Below are positions 23,500 to 34,909 of a stretch of 64,000 bases of DNA, in pieces. This DNA is from Atherinomorus stipes (taxonomy: Eukaryota > Chordata > Actinopteri > Atheriniformes > Atherinidae). The stretch spans positions 142,817-206,816 of the forward strand of contig JALJCO010013705.1 of assembly GCA_023101725.1 (NCBI GenBank), written 5' to 3'. The stretch's first letter is position 1. Each line of letters opens with the position of its first letter. The notes under the pieces are model-generated. The model ran no database searches and was not told the DNA's origin. It was given only the letters and a program-made list of their open reading frames with translations. The translations under genes were made by a program, and so were the position numbers.

Positions 23500-23703
23500 A
23501 GAATCCTTCAAAACAGTCCTGGATCCAGAAGATGGTCCGGATCACCACCAAAGTTTAATGGGTTTGTTCTTGGGCTGAGACACACGGCTGGTGAAAATTT
23601 CAGGTCAATCCGTCCGGAAGTTTTTTCTGTAAAGTTGCTGACAGATGGACGGACGGACAAACCAATGCTCCCGGAAACATTACCTCCTTGTCGGAGGTAA
23701 TAA
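23500..23703 (+). mobile_element. Fish MITE fragment (GGAGGTAATAA end)
   Basis: GGTCCGGATCACCACCAAAG, AAAATTTCAGGTCAATCCGT, an ACAGATGGACGGACGGACAA stretch and the terminus ACATTACCTCCTTGTCGGAG are phrases of a widespread vertebrate DNA-repeat family. The left half is missing. Confidence 0.6.
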
Positions 23704-23779
23704 TTCACACATATATTGGAACAATAACTTATTCAATTGAGACATCAGCGTAAATTAAATACTACGTATAAAAACCCAA

Positions 23780-23945
23780 TGCAGCAGGACGAAGGAGGGC
23801 CTGGGCAGGCTTCGATCCCCACACTCTCGGGTGAGAGTCATGGGTGATAACCAGTCAGCCAAAGGGACATCCCCTTGGCCAAGTAGCCGGGCCGCATGAT
23901 CACTCGGAGGCATAGTGACAGGACCATCAACTGCCACATCTCTCC
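23780..23945 (-). mobile_element. tRNA-like SINE copy 1
   Basis: On the minus strand TTTGGCTGACTGGTTATCAC (A-box-like) is followed by CGAGAGTGTGGGGATCGAAG (B-box-like) and CCCAGGCCCTCCTTCGTCCT. Copy 2 at 24045-24150 shares the downstream half. The body between copies is diverged. Confidence 0.6.
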
Positions 23946-24044
23946 CCCTCTTTTTACAAGCACGTCCTCATGCTCCACGTAGGCTGCCACACATCCACAA
24001 TCCATGGACCCAACCCTAGTGCTACATGGATCCCTACTTGCAAG

Positions 24045-24150
24045 CGCCAGATTGCGGCAGGACGAAGGAGGGCCCAGGCAGGATTCGATCCCCAGACTCC
24101 CCGGTGAGAGTCATGCATGCTAACATGACCGTTAACTGCCGCACCAAACC
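24045..24150 (-). mobile_element. tRNA-like SINE copy 2
   Basis: On the minus strand GCATGACTCTCACCGGGGAG, then GGGGATCGAATCCTGCCTGG, gives a clean B box. It shares GGGCCCTCCTTCGTCCTGCC with copy 1, 100 bp away. The A box is weaker. The two copies lie in tandem, in the same direction. Confidence 0.6.
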
Positions 24151-24674
24151 AAAATTAAATTTTAGCCGCAAACCTTTCAATCTTACACTTCTATCTTAGA
24201 CAGACGAAGTGAAAAAGTGACTGCTTACAGCTGCCAACATAGTTGTCACTTCAAACAAGGAGCTTATAGTGGAAATTACTCACCAAGAGGAGGCTCAGGC
24301 AGATTTGCGCAAAAACACCAGGCAAGTTTCTTTTTTTTTTCATCCATAGCAGACAAGAAATCTCCCCAACTAACCAAACGAGTTTCCTTCCTTGTTGATA
24401 TACTAACCTGTTGCTTGGCTGGTGACGTGAGGGTTTGTTGCTTCCCCGGTTATTTGCTATCAACAAAGTTTTCTCAACACTGCCATGTAGTGCTCTGGCA
24501 CTGAAATTACTGAGTGTGTCCGAGCCTGGTTCAATCACTGGCATGTGAACGCAACACAAGAATCAACAATCATGGGCCCCAGCACGCCATGTAAAAAGGC
24601 CCTAAAACGTTCAGATACTTAGGAGTAAACATTTATGCGTCGTGTCCCACCCATTGGACATCTGGTACCAACGA

Positions 24675-25478
24675 ATTACATTGTTTTGAACAAATATCCA
24701 GTGAGAAGCAGATGTCTGGACCAAAATGTCTTGTTTTATGTCAGAGGTCAGGAGAGAATGGGCAGACTGGTCAGAGATGATGGAAAGACAACAGGAAGTC
24801 ATGTACAATTAGCACTGGTTCCTACCAAGACATTCAGAATATCATCTCTGAACACACAACATGTCCAGCCTTGAAACAGGTGGGCTACAGCAGCAGAAGA
24901 CCACACCAGGTGTCACTCCTGTCAGCAAGGAACAGGAAACTGAGGCTACAATTCACACAGACTCACCAGATGGAAGGGTCAGATTTAGATGGAAACAGCA
25001 TGAATCCCTCCTGTCTTGAGTCAACACTGGCTGCTTGTATTGCAATGATGTAGAGATTACTTTCTTGTCACACTTTGGGGTCCTTACTACCAACATTGCA
25101 TAGTTTCACCACCATAGCCTAACTGAGTATTGTTGCTGGCCATGTCCATCCATTTATGACCACAGTGTACCATCTTCTGATGCTACTTCCAGTAAGATAA
25201 TGCACCATGTCATAAAGCTCAGATCATCTCCAACTGCTTTCTTGAACAATCCAACAGCTTTGGGATGTGGTGGAATGGGAGGTTCTCGATGTGCAGCTGA
25301 CAAATCTGCACCAACTGTGTGATGCTGTCATGTCAATACGGAGCAAAATCTCTGAGGAATACTATTTCCAAAACCTTGTTTAATCTATGACACCAAGAAT
25401 TAGTGCAGTTCTGAGGGAACAAAGGGTCCAAACTGGTAAGGCAAGGTGGACCTGATAAAGTGGACAGTAAGTGTATTA
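24675..25478 (+). mobile_element. Tc1-like transposon, internally deleted
   Basis: The 5' end is missing. Readable parts are GRLVRDDGKTTGS, KQVGYSSRRPHQVSLLSARN (24871 on) and RKLRLQFTQTHQ. The sequence then jumps to GSDLDGNSMNPS, so the segment with the first catalytic Asp is deleted. The 3' half keeps TEYCCWPCPSIYDHS-type frameshifted pieces and SIRSKISEE, and the end GTGGACCTGATAAAGTGG. It is inactive. Confidence 0.85.
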
Positions 25479-27455
25479 AACAGAACTGAGCTCTCATAAC
25501 CTCAGAATGAAAAGAAGCTGACATGAGGAAAATAAAATAAAAACTCATTCATTAACAGATAAACCTTTCTCATTATTTTTGGACGTGAACATTTTCAGAG
25601 CCAATGAAGAGTTACAATCTTTACTGATGAGGAAGTTTGTGATCAAAGAAACCTGAAGTTCATTTTTCCCATCAGTATTTTTTGCAGTATTTTTGCAGTA
25701 ATCCTCCATCACCCTGCCCTGCTGCCTCAGTCCAGGGTCCGCCTGTTCAACAGCAGATCCTTGGTGTTTTATGGGAATGCTCGGTGAGGGGGAGGGGCTG
25801 CTGTAAATTCTGACTCGCTGGAACTTTGGCGGGCAGAAACCCTGTCTCTGACACCCAGTTTAATGGTCCAGCGGGCGCTTCAGTCCAGCTGATCGATCTC
25901 AGTCCTTCTTTCTGCGCTCCTTCTCCATTCTTCTTTAACCTCCGTCATTCATAAGTCATACTGGACTTTATGTCTTAAAGGTACAACAGTGAAATAAGCA
26001 CCTGACCTCCTGTGAAAGTGCTGAGATTTCTCTGTCTGGCTGTTTTATTCTTCGTCTCTCCGTGTCCACCTGCATGTTTTACGTCTCTCTTTGCCCTCCA
26101 TGCTTCTGCTCCTTTCTCTCCTGCTTCACATTCAACACTGAGCTCATTTCTACCCTCAAAAAACAGGATTTCATTGCTTAAATCTCTTTGGTTTGAATGA
26201 AAACTTTCATTTTCTTGGCATTGCTTTACATGATTACGAGTGCCCGGTTTACACCTCCTGCCTCCATCTGTCTTTTCCATTCTCAGTCTCGCCTCCTCTC
26301 CTCAGATTCTTTCCAACCCCTCCCATAACACCCTTTTCTCTTCCAGAATCCCTCCGTCTTTGTCCCTCTCTCTACCCTCATTCCAGTAAAGGGGAACATT
26401 CCAGCCAAAGCAGAGGCGACAAAGGCCTTGTGTTGGAAAGGCCACTTCAACAACAGAGGGCCTTGTTGAAGTTTCCAGTTGCACTTCAACAGTCTGAAAT
26501 ACAGACGCCAATAAAAGCCAAGTGGGGGAACTGGACTGTGATTGATGCCTGATCAAGTGCTGCTGCAGAGCCTGGAGGGAGGACATGCAGGCGTTTTGTT
26601 CCGCTGTTGTTTTCTCACCACATTTGCATCCTTTTTCAACATCCAAATCAGTAGAAGAGGAGGTCTGACTGTAGATTTAGGAAATACACAATAATGAAAG
26701 TTTAAATTTAAAACAAGAAAAGAAAGTAAGCACAAGTTATGTTTTGTTCAAAAACAAGTTTTATTTTTATTCTAAACATCACAAATACACGCCGCACATG
26801 ATTAAAAATGCTTCTCTTTCTCACTAACCAAGATCTGGATCACTTAAAAGTGATGTGGCTACAACAATGAAGGGAAGCTTTAGAGACGTTCAGCAGATTT
26901 GTGGAAATTCTAAAGCTTAATAAATTACATGCCATATTTTTGTCTCATTGAAGTCAGTGAGTGGGAGTTATCTCAGCTGTCTGTGAATTGTTCATCCTTT
27001 GTGCAGAAATTCGTCCTTTATTTCACAACCCAACCTCACATTTACTTTGGTCCATAACTCGAAATGCTGCAGTTTCCTGATTAAATTGAGAACATTTGGC
27101 CATGACGATGGCCCCATTTACACTGACATAAAAAGTGGCCCACATCTGATCTTTTTGCTTTCAAGTGACAGTGCCAGTGTAAACACTCCAAACCGCTTCA
27201 AAGACAAAGCATGAATTTATTTTTAAAGTAGAATGCTGACAGTAGCAGCCGATCCGGTAGCAGTTAGCCCCCTTTGTTTATCCTTTTCCTACCAAAACGT
27301 TGTCAACGTGTCTGTCGCGTCATCACAAACTTACTCAAACTGCGCATGCCAGTCACACTGGGTCTGGAAGACTCGAATGACCACACTGGTCATTCGAGTC
27401 TGTAAAAGGTCTGATTTTCTTGTAATGTAAACAGCCATCCAGATCTGGACAAAAT
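25479..27455. other. No gene recognised
   Basis: A pyrimidine-rich segment at 26260-26400 produces overlapping open frames on both strands (119, 114 and 68 codons) without recognisable motifs. The rest is ordinary mixed DNA and could be unique, non-repetitive sequence. Confidence 0.4.
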
Positions 27456-27885
27456 CAGGTTCATGTTACTTTTGTATGAGGTACATACAGTATGTGGAGG
27501 TCTACACGGGACTTCTCATAATGGACAGAGACTGTTTCCTGCAAGGCCTGAAAAGTGAAACTATCACTGGATGGCATTAACTTGGCTTCCAGCGGTACAG
27601 TGAGGAACCATGGATCATCATTGACCAGGATCTGTCCTTTGGCTCGCATATAAAACAGGTTTATAAAACTGCAAATGTTTTGTTACACTTTGACTCCTCT
27701 TATGATGTCTTAAATTGTTTTAATGTTTACTGATTTTTATTTATTTTTTATTTGTGTTCCCCTCCCCCACTTGCCCTACAGGTGCCTATGGCACCTGCCA
27801 GGCCGGCATTGTAAATAAGAATCTTGTTCTTAATGTCTTTGCCTGGTTAAATAAAGGTTAAATAAAATAAATAAATTATAGAACC
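27456..27885 (+). mobile_element. LINE 3' end with RT C-terminal trace (L2/Rex1 group)
   Basis: At 27609-27680 one frame reads EEPWIIIDQDLSFGSHIKQV, the conserved 'G-V-x-I-D-x-x-L-S-F-x-x-H-I' block after the reverse transcriptase thumb. The 3' UTR ends GCATTGTAAATAAGAATCTT, then TGCCTGGTTAAATAAAGG and (AAAT)n, the classic fish LINE tail. Only the last few dozen codons survive. Confidence 0.75.
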
Positions 27886-27894
27886 ACCTTTTTC

Positions 27895-29340
27895 CACCTA
27901 ATATTTCTAAAAGTAGAGACATCATTTCTCAGAATGATGCAGAAAATTAGTCCATGCTTTTGTTACTTCAAGATTGGACTACTGGAATTATTTATTATTA
28001 TATTATTATTACATTTATTATGATCTTTTTCTTCTTTTTTTTTTTGGCTTTTGTTTGTAAATAATAGTACAAAGTGTAAATGTGTGACCTGCTTAAGGAA
28101 ATGAGTAGTGAAAATAGGGGAAGGAATTAATAAGCTTTAGCTTCTAAACGCCCTTTCACACATATTAGCTGTTTAAATGTTATTGGTTATTGGTGACCAA
28201 GTGTTCCACACCCTTGAATGGTAAGGTCAAACCCATATACTTGTACCTATTATGGGTTGGAGAAGGAATTGAAGCCCCATGGGCTGATGAACAACCTGAG
28301 GGCTTGTCTATTTGTGTTTAATTGTCTTCTTATAATTGGGTTGTTTCCCTGTTTGACGGGGCATCTCTTATATTGTTTGTCAAAAAATGTCTGAAATAAA
28401 AAAAAATTTAATTAAATTGAATTCAAATATGCCCAGAAAAGTCTCCAACTGATCCAAAATGCTGCCGTGACAATTCTGATTAGAACTAACAGCAGAAATC
28501 ATATTTCTCCAGTTTGATCTTCTCTTCATTGGCTCCCTGTTGCATGTAGGACAGAATTTAATATCTTTCTCTTCACATATGAAGCTATCAATAACTAAGC
28601 TCCATTGTATATCAGAGATCTCATAGTTCCATATTTCCAACACAGCTCTTTGTTCTCAGACTGCAGGTTTACTTTTACTTCTTAGCGTCTTTAAGAGTAG
28701 AATGGGAGGCTGAACCATTATGGAACCAGCTACCACCAGGGTTCGGAAGACAAACATCCTCTTTACCTGTAAGATTAGGCATAAAAGCTTCCTTTTTTGA
28801 TAAATCTTACAGTTAGGGGTGATTAGCCGTCTGTTATGCTGCTATAAGCTTAGGCTGATGAGGGACATTCCGTAATGCACTGACCCCTTTCCTTTTCATC
28901 TCTGCTCTTTACCTTCCACGTATAAATTCAAGACAGTATAGGCATCATTCATTTATACCCTGCTCTTCTCTCCCAGCAGGTCTCTGACTGAAAGCAGCAT
29001 TGCCTGTTGATCCTGCTTTCTTGTCCTCTCCAACCACTCAATGCAAATGGCCGCCCTCCATGAGCCAGGTTCAGGTTCCTCTCTTTTAAATGGGAGGTTC
29101 TTTTCCTTTTTACTATCACCCATCGCCCCGTGCAGCTCAGGATGAAGGATTGAATGGATGAAAAAAATTCAGTGCAGTCTGTTGGTTTCTTCAGAGAGGC
29201 TTCATTTCTTATGAATTGGCTTGTAAACACAATAAATCAGACAAATATGGATTCGCATTCAGTGGATCCCAGTAAATTGTCTTGAATTAATTATGTCTGT
29301 AAAGTGCCTCGAGCTCAGGGCTCAAATTACATGGGAGGTA
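27895..29340 (+). mobile_element. LINE 3' region, Rex1/L2-like, with internal insertion
   Basis: CATGCTTTTGTTACTTCAAG and GATTGGACTACTGGAATT correspond to the 'F-x-x-S-R-L-D-Y-C-N' block. After about 390 bp of foreign A/T-rich DNA (28025-28415, ending in a poly-A-like tail), the same element resumes at 28435 with CAACTGATCCAAAATGCTGC, then the CATTGGCTCCCTGTTGC and GAATGGGAGGCTGAACCATT blocks and a 3' UTR with GGATTGAATGG and TAAAGTGCC words. It is heavily mutated. Confidence 0.7.
28025..28415 (+). mobile_element. Retroposed insert inside the LINE
   Basis: This stretch interrupts the LINE. It contains GGAAATGAGTAGTGAAAATA and GGAATTAATAAGCTTTAGCT and ends AATAAAAAAAAATTT, consistent with an A-tailed LINE 3' UTR. 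Clear target duplications were not found. Confidence 0.45.
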
Positions 29341-30795
29341 AAGAGACCTTGGCTCCCCTAAAAATATGCACCTGAGAAATTAAAAACATAGAATTAGTCC
29401 CCTTTTCAGGTCTTAATTTCCATAAAGGACCTGATGTTTCTAAAACTAAGTGAATAGCATTATTTTGTCAGCATTGTGTTTATTCATTTAATTCTTTTTT
29501 TTTTATGACGCCAATTACTCTGCCTAGCCAAAAAAAAAGTTGCCACTAAAAAAAAAAAAAAAAAAGGTCATACACTAATATTTAGTTGGACTGCCTTTAG
29601 CTTTCATTACAAAACACACTGGCTGTGGCATTGTTTTGATAAGCTTCTGCAATGTCACAAGTAAAGACTTAAAAGAATAGAAATAGTATCTGGTCACATC
29701 TGTAGAGCTGAAAGTGAAGCCAGTTGGGCGTTTCCCACTGTCGCCATCTTGCCGTGTCGAATGTGTCGTCTCTACCGAAAAATACTGAAAAGGGCAAATT
29801 GCGGCCTCAGGGCAAATGATTGACAGTTAACGTACTCTGGACTAAATGCTAACCGAGCTAACTTGAAACTAACAGGAGCTAATGAAGATTAGCCTCCTAA
29901 GCAGTGGGATAAAGGTAATGCAGGTTTGGACTTGCTGTTAGCTGCTAAAAACCACCATTTTGCTCCTTTGCTGCAGGCTGAGACCTTACAGAGTGCAAAT
30001 AAGGAGTTAATTGGTAGCCACCAGCCGCCATCCAGTCTGGCGCATGTCAGTCAAAAGGACACGCCCCTGATTATGTGTAATTTCAAGATTAGATACACTG
30101 TAAATTGTAATATTGGTTTTAATAGAATCTATCTAGAAGATAGAACTTAATTTTAACGTAGTTGTTTTTAATGCTTATTTTTAATAAGTTGTAAGAACTT
30201 TGGAGGGCAACATGTTAGATAACTTATTTTACTTAAGTTGAATCAGTTTAATTAAAATGAGTACAGGGAAATTAGGGATGGTGAGGGAGCAGGTTTCCCA
30301 CAATGCAGTTCAATTCTTTTAAAAATAAATTGTCGATAATTCACAAATAAATGATGTTTGTAGTGTCATGTGGCTGCTCTCAATTTGTTTGTTTATTCCT
30401 GTATTTAACACCTACTATCCAGCAGCTGCTGCACCGCAACAGAGACGTCTGTGGTCTGACATTAGTTGTAGCTAAAACCCACCTGGACTAAGTGCTTGCT
30501 ACAAAGTGAGAACAATTGTGAGTTCATCAACTATTTTAAGTAACTGGAACTTAAAGTCATCATGTTGGTAAAAAATAATAGGAAGATAGTGTGAAACATC
30601 TCATCTAATTTATGTGAAATTAATCACATCAAGTTTACCCAGTATCATTCACTTACTTAATCTGATTTATTAATTTCAAATAAGTTCTACAAACTTAAAC
30701 CATTTTAGTTTATGCTACTTTATCACTCCTTTTACAGAATACTTAATTTTTTTGAGGCAGAAAGTTTGCTTATTTTTTTTAAGTAAAGCCAACTC
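29341..30795. other. Mostly unassigned; poly-A and possible CACTA-type remnant
   Basis: There is a long A-run at 29547-29565. At 30098 CACTGTAAATTGTAATATTG resembles a CACTA-type end, and 30640-30790 carries ACTTAA/TTTTTTGAGG wording typical of the opposite end. The pairing is not certain. A 74-codon frame at 29926-30150 has no motif. Confidence 0.35.
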
Positions 30796-31012
30796 ATTAC
30801 CTAATGCCGATCACGGCTCATCCTCCAGGGGGGAACTCACACCCCCCTGGCCTCCCTTCCCAAGACCTCTGTCCCCCTCTGCTGTACCTCACACACACGC
30901 ACGTAATGTCTTGGGGAGGGCGCGTGTCAAGCGAGCGTGGTGAGGGGGGCACAAAAGTGCCTTTGTTTGCCGCATCTAGAGACAGCCTGCCCCCCAGTTT
31001 TAACCACACTTC

Positions 31013-31539
31013 GGCTGTGTCCGAATGTCCTCCCTACTCCCTAACCCCTCATTCACTACTTAGGGCTGCACTACATAGCAGACTATCTAGTGCACTCATT
31101 CTGCCTGTGATTCGGACACTAAGCTGACTACTTTTTCCCCGCCGCAAATCATGTGATCACCAGCTGTCACCGTGGCAACCACAGCGGCACTCACGACGCA
31201 CGAAAAGATTTAATTCCAAATCAAATCTGTAATTTTAAATGAAGGTATTCTATTTACTTATGTTGTGTTTAATCTCTTTTCTGTCATTTTTTCTCTCCTT
31301 TTTTTCTGCCGCTCGATATGTTCAACACCATCACGCCATTCAGCTCTCCTGACCGCAATGCATTGTGGTCTATATTGTCCTTCTAGGGACCATCGAAGCT
31401 CACTAGTTTTCAAGATGCATTGTGGGTAACTTTGAGTGCACTACTTTTTTCTTTCTAGACATTCGGACACCCCTACAAAATGGCGTGATCCCTATATAGG
31501 GCCCTATGTAGGGAATAGGGTGGACATTCGGACACAGCC
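31013..31539. mobile_element. MITE with long inverted ends (GGCTGTGTCCGAATG)
   Basis: GGCTGTGTCCGAATGTCC at the left and the same 18 bases read from the right, followed by T/A-CCCTAYTCCCTA, form inverted repeats of about 30 bp. The 527-bp element splits the G-rich repeat. Flanks TTC and TTA could be a decayed 3-bp duplication of the TWA type used by Harbinger elements. No coding capacity. Confidence 0.75.
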
Positions 31540-32159
31540 TTAGACACCTAAACACATAAAATAACAACAGCTCACAACCACTTCTGAGAGGCGGGCCATA
31601 TAGCATGTGGAAGGAAGGGGGCCTGTTGGGTGGTCCCGACATGACGTGGTACTGCCTCTCAGTTTTAACTGCAAACATTGTTGCTGGGGGGGCAGGGTCC
31701 TTTCTCTACCTCAGGTGCTACTGGGGGAGGGAGGTAGTGGCTGCTTCACGTGCTAGTGGTCATGGCTGGCTGCTTTGCAGGGGAACTGCTGGCTTGGGGG
31801 ATGCCTGGCCTGCTGCATCCGGGGGTGGGTGATGGAGGGTGGGTGGGGTGGGGGGGAATGTGCCGGGGGCTTGGAGCTCGCGGCTCCCTCCCCGGCCTGG
31901 GCTACCACCCAGGAGGCACGGAGGGAAGGGTAATAGTGAGGTGAGTGTGTGAGGAAAAATGAATGAAAGTGTGAAAAAGGAAATGTGGGAGGGAGGAATT
32001 TGGGCTGGAAGAGGGAGGAGATGAGGGTAAGTGGTTGGAGGAAAGGGGGGATGGAGGAAGGAGGCGTATACTTGTGAATGTCTGGTAGGGATGGTCATGA
32101 GGGGCTGAAGAAAGAAGGGCGGGAGTGTGATAGGTCAGGGAAGGGTGGGGCTGGACATG

Positions 32160-32460
32160 TATGGGGGGAGTGTATGAGGGTATTGGGGGTATAGGGAGGT
32201 GGGGGCATATGTGTTGGGTGGAAGGAGGGGTCGGTGCAGGTGTGTGGGGGGAGTGCATGTGGGTGTTAGAGGGTATCACGAGGTGGGGGTATGTGTGGAG
32301 GGCAGAGGGAGGAGGGGGGGTGGTGGGGGTATGTTAAGTCGGAGAGCGGTGCGAGTGGGTGCATGTGTGTGGAGGGAGTGCATGTGGGTGTTGGGGGTAT
32401 GTGTGTGAGGAGTGAGTGTGGTGGTGGTGTAGGGGGGTGGTAGCAGTGGTAGCGCCCTGG
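32160..32460 (+). repeat. Degenerate GT/GGGTGT minisatellite
   Basis: Imperfect copies of a roughly 50-100-bp unit containing GGAGTGCATGTGGGTGTT (about 32250, 32375) and GTATGTGTG. Many G4-capable runs lie on the plus strand. Confidence 0.6.
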
Positions 32461-33108
32461 TGTCAGGTGTGTGGGGCAGGGACATCAGGGTGGGGGCTGG
32501 CCTGTCCTGGGGGGGGTGTCATCTGGGTGGTCCGGTCCTCCTGAGTTTCGGTTGGGCCGCCTGGGTCATGTGGGGGGGCTGCTCCTGGGCACATGTGCCC
32601 TGGGCCCGGCGCTGTCCCTGACCCGGGGGCGGCTGGTGCCCGGTGGGGTTGGCGGCTGACGGTCTTGGTCCGCTGGGGCCTGGACCCCGAGCCCACGGGG
32701 GACTCCGGCTGGGGCCGCCTCTTGCCTCCCTCTGGGGAATGCATGTCCGTTCCTTTGGGGAGGTGGCTGGGATCTGGGCCTCTGGGTGGCTGCTGGGGGC
32801 CTGGGTCCTGAGCTTTGTGGGCTTCCTCCTCCTTGCAGAGACTAGGCTGCATCTGCATGACTTTATCACCACGGAGCACCCTTTATCATGCATGTTGACA
32901 CTGTGACACTGCTTTCCGTTGCGCTGATTAGGTTGTACCTCTTCTCTGCGTAGTTCTGCGTGTGTTAGTATGATCTGAGGATATTTAAGCCACCTGCAGG
33001 TCCTCCTGTAGGGGATTGCTTGTTTCGTTTTCCAACAGAGACCTTGGAATGTTGTTTAGGGGTTTCTGTACAGATGCACGAGTGAACTGGGTAAGTGTAT
33101 TCATGTTT

Positions 33109-33112
<4 letters not shown>

Positions 33113-33142
<30 letters not shown>
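33113..33142. repeat. (TC)n microsatellite
   Basis: Fourteen or so TC dinucleotides in the tail of the G-biased repeat. Confidence 0.95.
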
Positions 33143-33148
<6 letters not shown>

Positions 33149-33424
33149 TTTCTTCCTCTTCCTCAGTCCTTTCTTTCTGTTCCACTAACTTTCATTTCTC
33201 CCTTGTCAAGCCCAGCAGTATGGTATGGAATGCTGTTATAAACAAATGTTTAATTAAAGAAATAAAATGAAAAAACAGGATATCAAGGGGAGCCTTGTAT
33301 TCATAAAGCTCCCCTTGGCAAAGTAAAACTGTTCAACATAATAAAGCAATCGGATTTCCATTCTGCTTGCTATGATGTTGGACAGGACAAGTAAAAAAAA
33401 AAGAGGGGAAGGAACATCCATTGA

Positions 33425-33965
33425 TGAAATAACCTGGAGTCTCATTTCTAAAACTGTGCGTAGGATCTTTACTAAAAGTGTACGTACCCCCAAAACCAAA
33501 AGTTTGCGTACGCCAAAAAAATTTAGATTTATAAAACCGTGCGTACGCACAGATTCAAGCAATTTCCCCTTTATAAATCACACTCTTCCTGGAAGTTTGC
33601 GCAGGTGAATTTGGCTCATATCCCGCCCCCCACATTCTACCATGAAGGGTCAATGCAAAGCACCTCATTTATATTTTTGAATATAAATAAGCCACCTGAT
33701 CTGAGGCATTTAAACTTGATCGTGGTGACTGAGAAGACGAGAAAACGCAGTTTAATGGAGAATGAAGTGGAGGAGCTTGTTGTTGAGGTGGAGGCTCGAA
33801 AGAACGTTATATTTGGACTTCACAGTGGAATCACAGATAAACAGAAGTGACCGCACGTTGCTGCAGTGGTGAATAAACACAACGGCTCTCTGCACACCGG
33901 AGCGCGTTGTGGTCAAAAACTGCGCACTAGGATTAAATGGTTCCGGTGGGTCGGTCGAGTCCAGT
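33425..33965 (+). mobile_element. Harbinger-type element fragment
   Basis: It begins near TCTCATTTCTAAAACTGTGC with GCGTAC-rich subterminal DNA typical of fish Harbinger elements, then carries a decayed Myb/SANT-like coding piece. The DDE transposase gene is absent. The right end is lost next to a hAT-like scrap. Confidence 0.6.
33720..33955 (+). pseudogene. Myb/SANT-like DNA-binding protein remnant of Harbinger
   Basis: The frame reads EKTRKRSLMENEVEELVVEV, then EARKNVIFGLHSGITDKQK, a stop, and then PHVAAVVNKHNGS. The E-N-E-V-E-x-L-x-x-E-V-E-A-R-K-x-x-x-F ... G-I-x-x-x-K pattern is the first helix region of the Myb/SANT-like domain of the second Harbinger protein, which helps carry the transposase to DNA. 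Here the TGA after DKQK truncates it, and the conserved Trp that should follow is missing. Confidence 0.65.
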
Positions 33966-33977
33966 TCAACACATAGA

Positions 33978-34056
33978 TCTAGGAGTTCCCAAACTTTTTG
34001 AGTTATGACCCCCAAGATACCAGACGTTGTTGTTCCTGACCCCCGCAATGGCTGAG
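33978..34056 (+). mobile_element. hAT end fragment (TTCCCAAACTTTTT)
   Basis: AGTTCCCAAACTTTTTGAG, then TTATGACCCCCAAGATACC, is a decayed version of a common hAT terminus ('aggggttcccaaac...'). Only one end was found. Confidence 0.55.
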
Positions 34057-34060
34057 CTCT

Positions 34061-34905
34061 TTATTGTGCGATATATCAGATCATCCTGCAGCATCTACAT
34101 GTGAGGCTGGAAAACTGTTAGAATCTTCATGAATTAGGGGGATAATCCGGGGTTTGGTGGATTTTAAATGAAATGAAATTAAATGAAATTAAAAATACGT
34201 TATTGAAGGGAAATTCAATGTTTGTAAGACTCTGTTTTTTTAAACAATATAACATCTATCTAACATAACAATAATATAAAAAGTAGAAGTGCAACAATAA
34301 TCATAGATATACACAACTGTAAGAAAACATGATGCAAAAAACAACTTAGCTGACCAAGATATGAGAAGGGGTTTTGCAAGTTGCGAGTTAGGCTATAATT
34401 TATTTCTTAGAAAATGAATGATTTTTTTGTCCTACAGATTGATCTCCCTGTATTGGCAGATTTATTTTGACAACCCTAAAAATTCTAAATGTATCTAGTT
34501 TACAGCAATTACAATCGTCTGGCGAAATGATCTAAGATTCCCCAGTTCGGGAAGGTTGCTTTGGGGAATCTATCGGCATCAGTCAGTAATTATGGCCCAG
34601 GGAATATTCGTGGTTTCTAAAAACTCTCTCCATCTTTATCCTCTCCTTTCCTTAATCTTCCAGCAGTGCAGCGCGTCCATTGTGAAGCATTACGCACGAG
34701 TGTCACCGTTTACTCAGTAATTACAATCAGCCTCCACACCTTGTTACAGTCAACCTACCAATAAGTGCCATTGCTGTAACTGAAGCTGTACTGTAGCTCT
34801 CTTAAATTAGGCTTAAGGATTGTACAGCTACAGCTCAATCCAGGATCAGACAGGGGTTTACAAGGGTCTCTAGTCAGACATGATGGTTAAATGCATGATC
34901 GTGGC
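34061..34905. other. No recognisable gene
   Basis: AT-rich DNA. At 34205-34230 TTGAAGGGAAATTCAATGTT resembles the arm of the hairpin at 55343-55402. Confidence 0.4.
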
Positions 34906-34909
34906 TTAA

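Larger units (their letters stand above)
21527..24604. mobile_element. 3.1-kb unit with 28-bp inverted ends
   Basis: The left end TAGGCCCTTTTCACATGGCG and the right end, read inward, TAGGGCCTTTTTACATGGCG match at 25 of 28 positions over the full repeat (the last 8 are GTGCTCGG/GTGCTGGG). The pair points inward and probably bounds one DNA transposon. No convincing target duplication and no transposase were seen. The interior has been colonised by element T4, a MITE fragment and two tRNA-like SINEs. Confidence 0.6.
30796..33275 (+). mobile_element. G-strand-biased repeat unit, ~2 kb without its insert
   Basis: The unit runs 30796-31012 and continues at 31540. From about 31680 to 32820 the plus strand is extremely G-rich (GGGGGTGT words, TGTGGGGGGAGTG repeats). 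It then passes through CACCACGGAGCACC, a (TC)n run and AATTAAAGAAATAAAATG, which looks like a poly(A) signal. The asymmetry suggests a transcribed retroelement UTR. The many 60-138-codon frames are G/P-rich low-complexity translations, not proteins. The family is not identified. Confidence 0.45.

Noticed and set aside
25975..26646. Overlapping frames of 101-119 codons on both strands
   Set aside because: Pyrimidine-rich composition keeps several frames open at once; none has a recognisable domain or splice structure.
31760..32906. Cluster of 60-138-codon frames on both strands
   Set aside because: They arise from a G/T-rich low-complexity tract that lacks stop codons; the products are Pro/His/Thr or Gly/Val runs.
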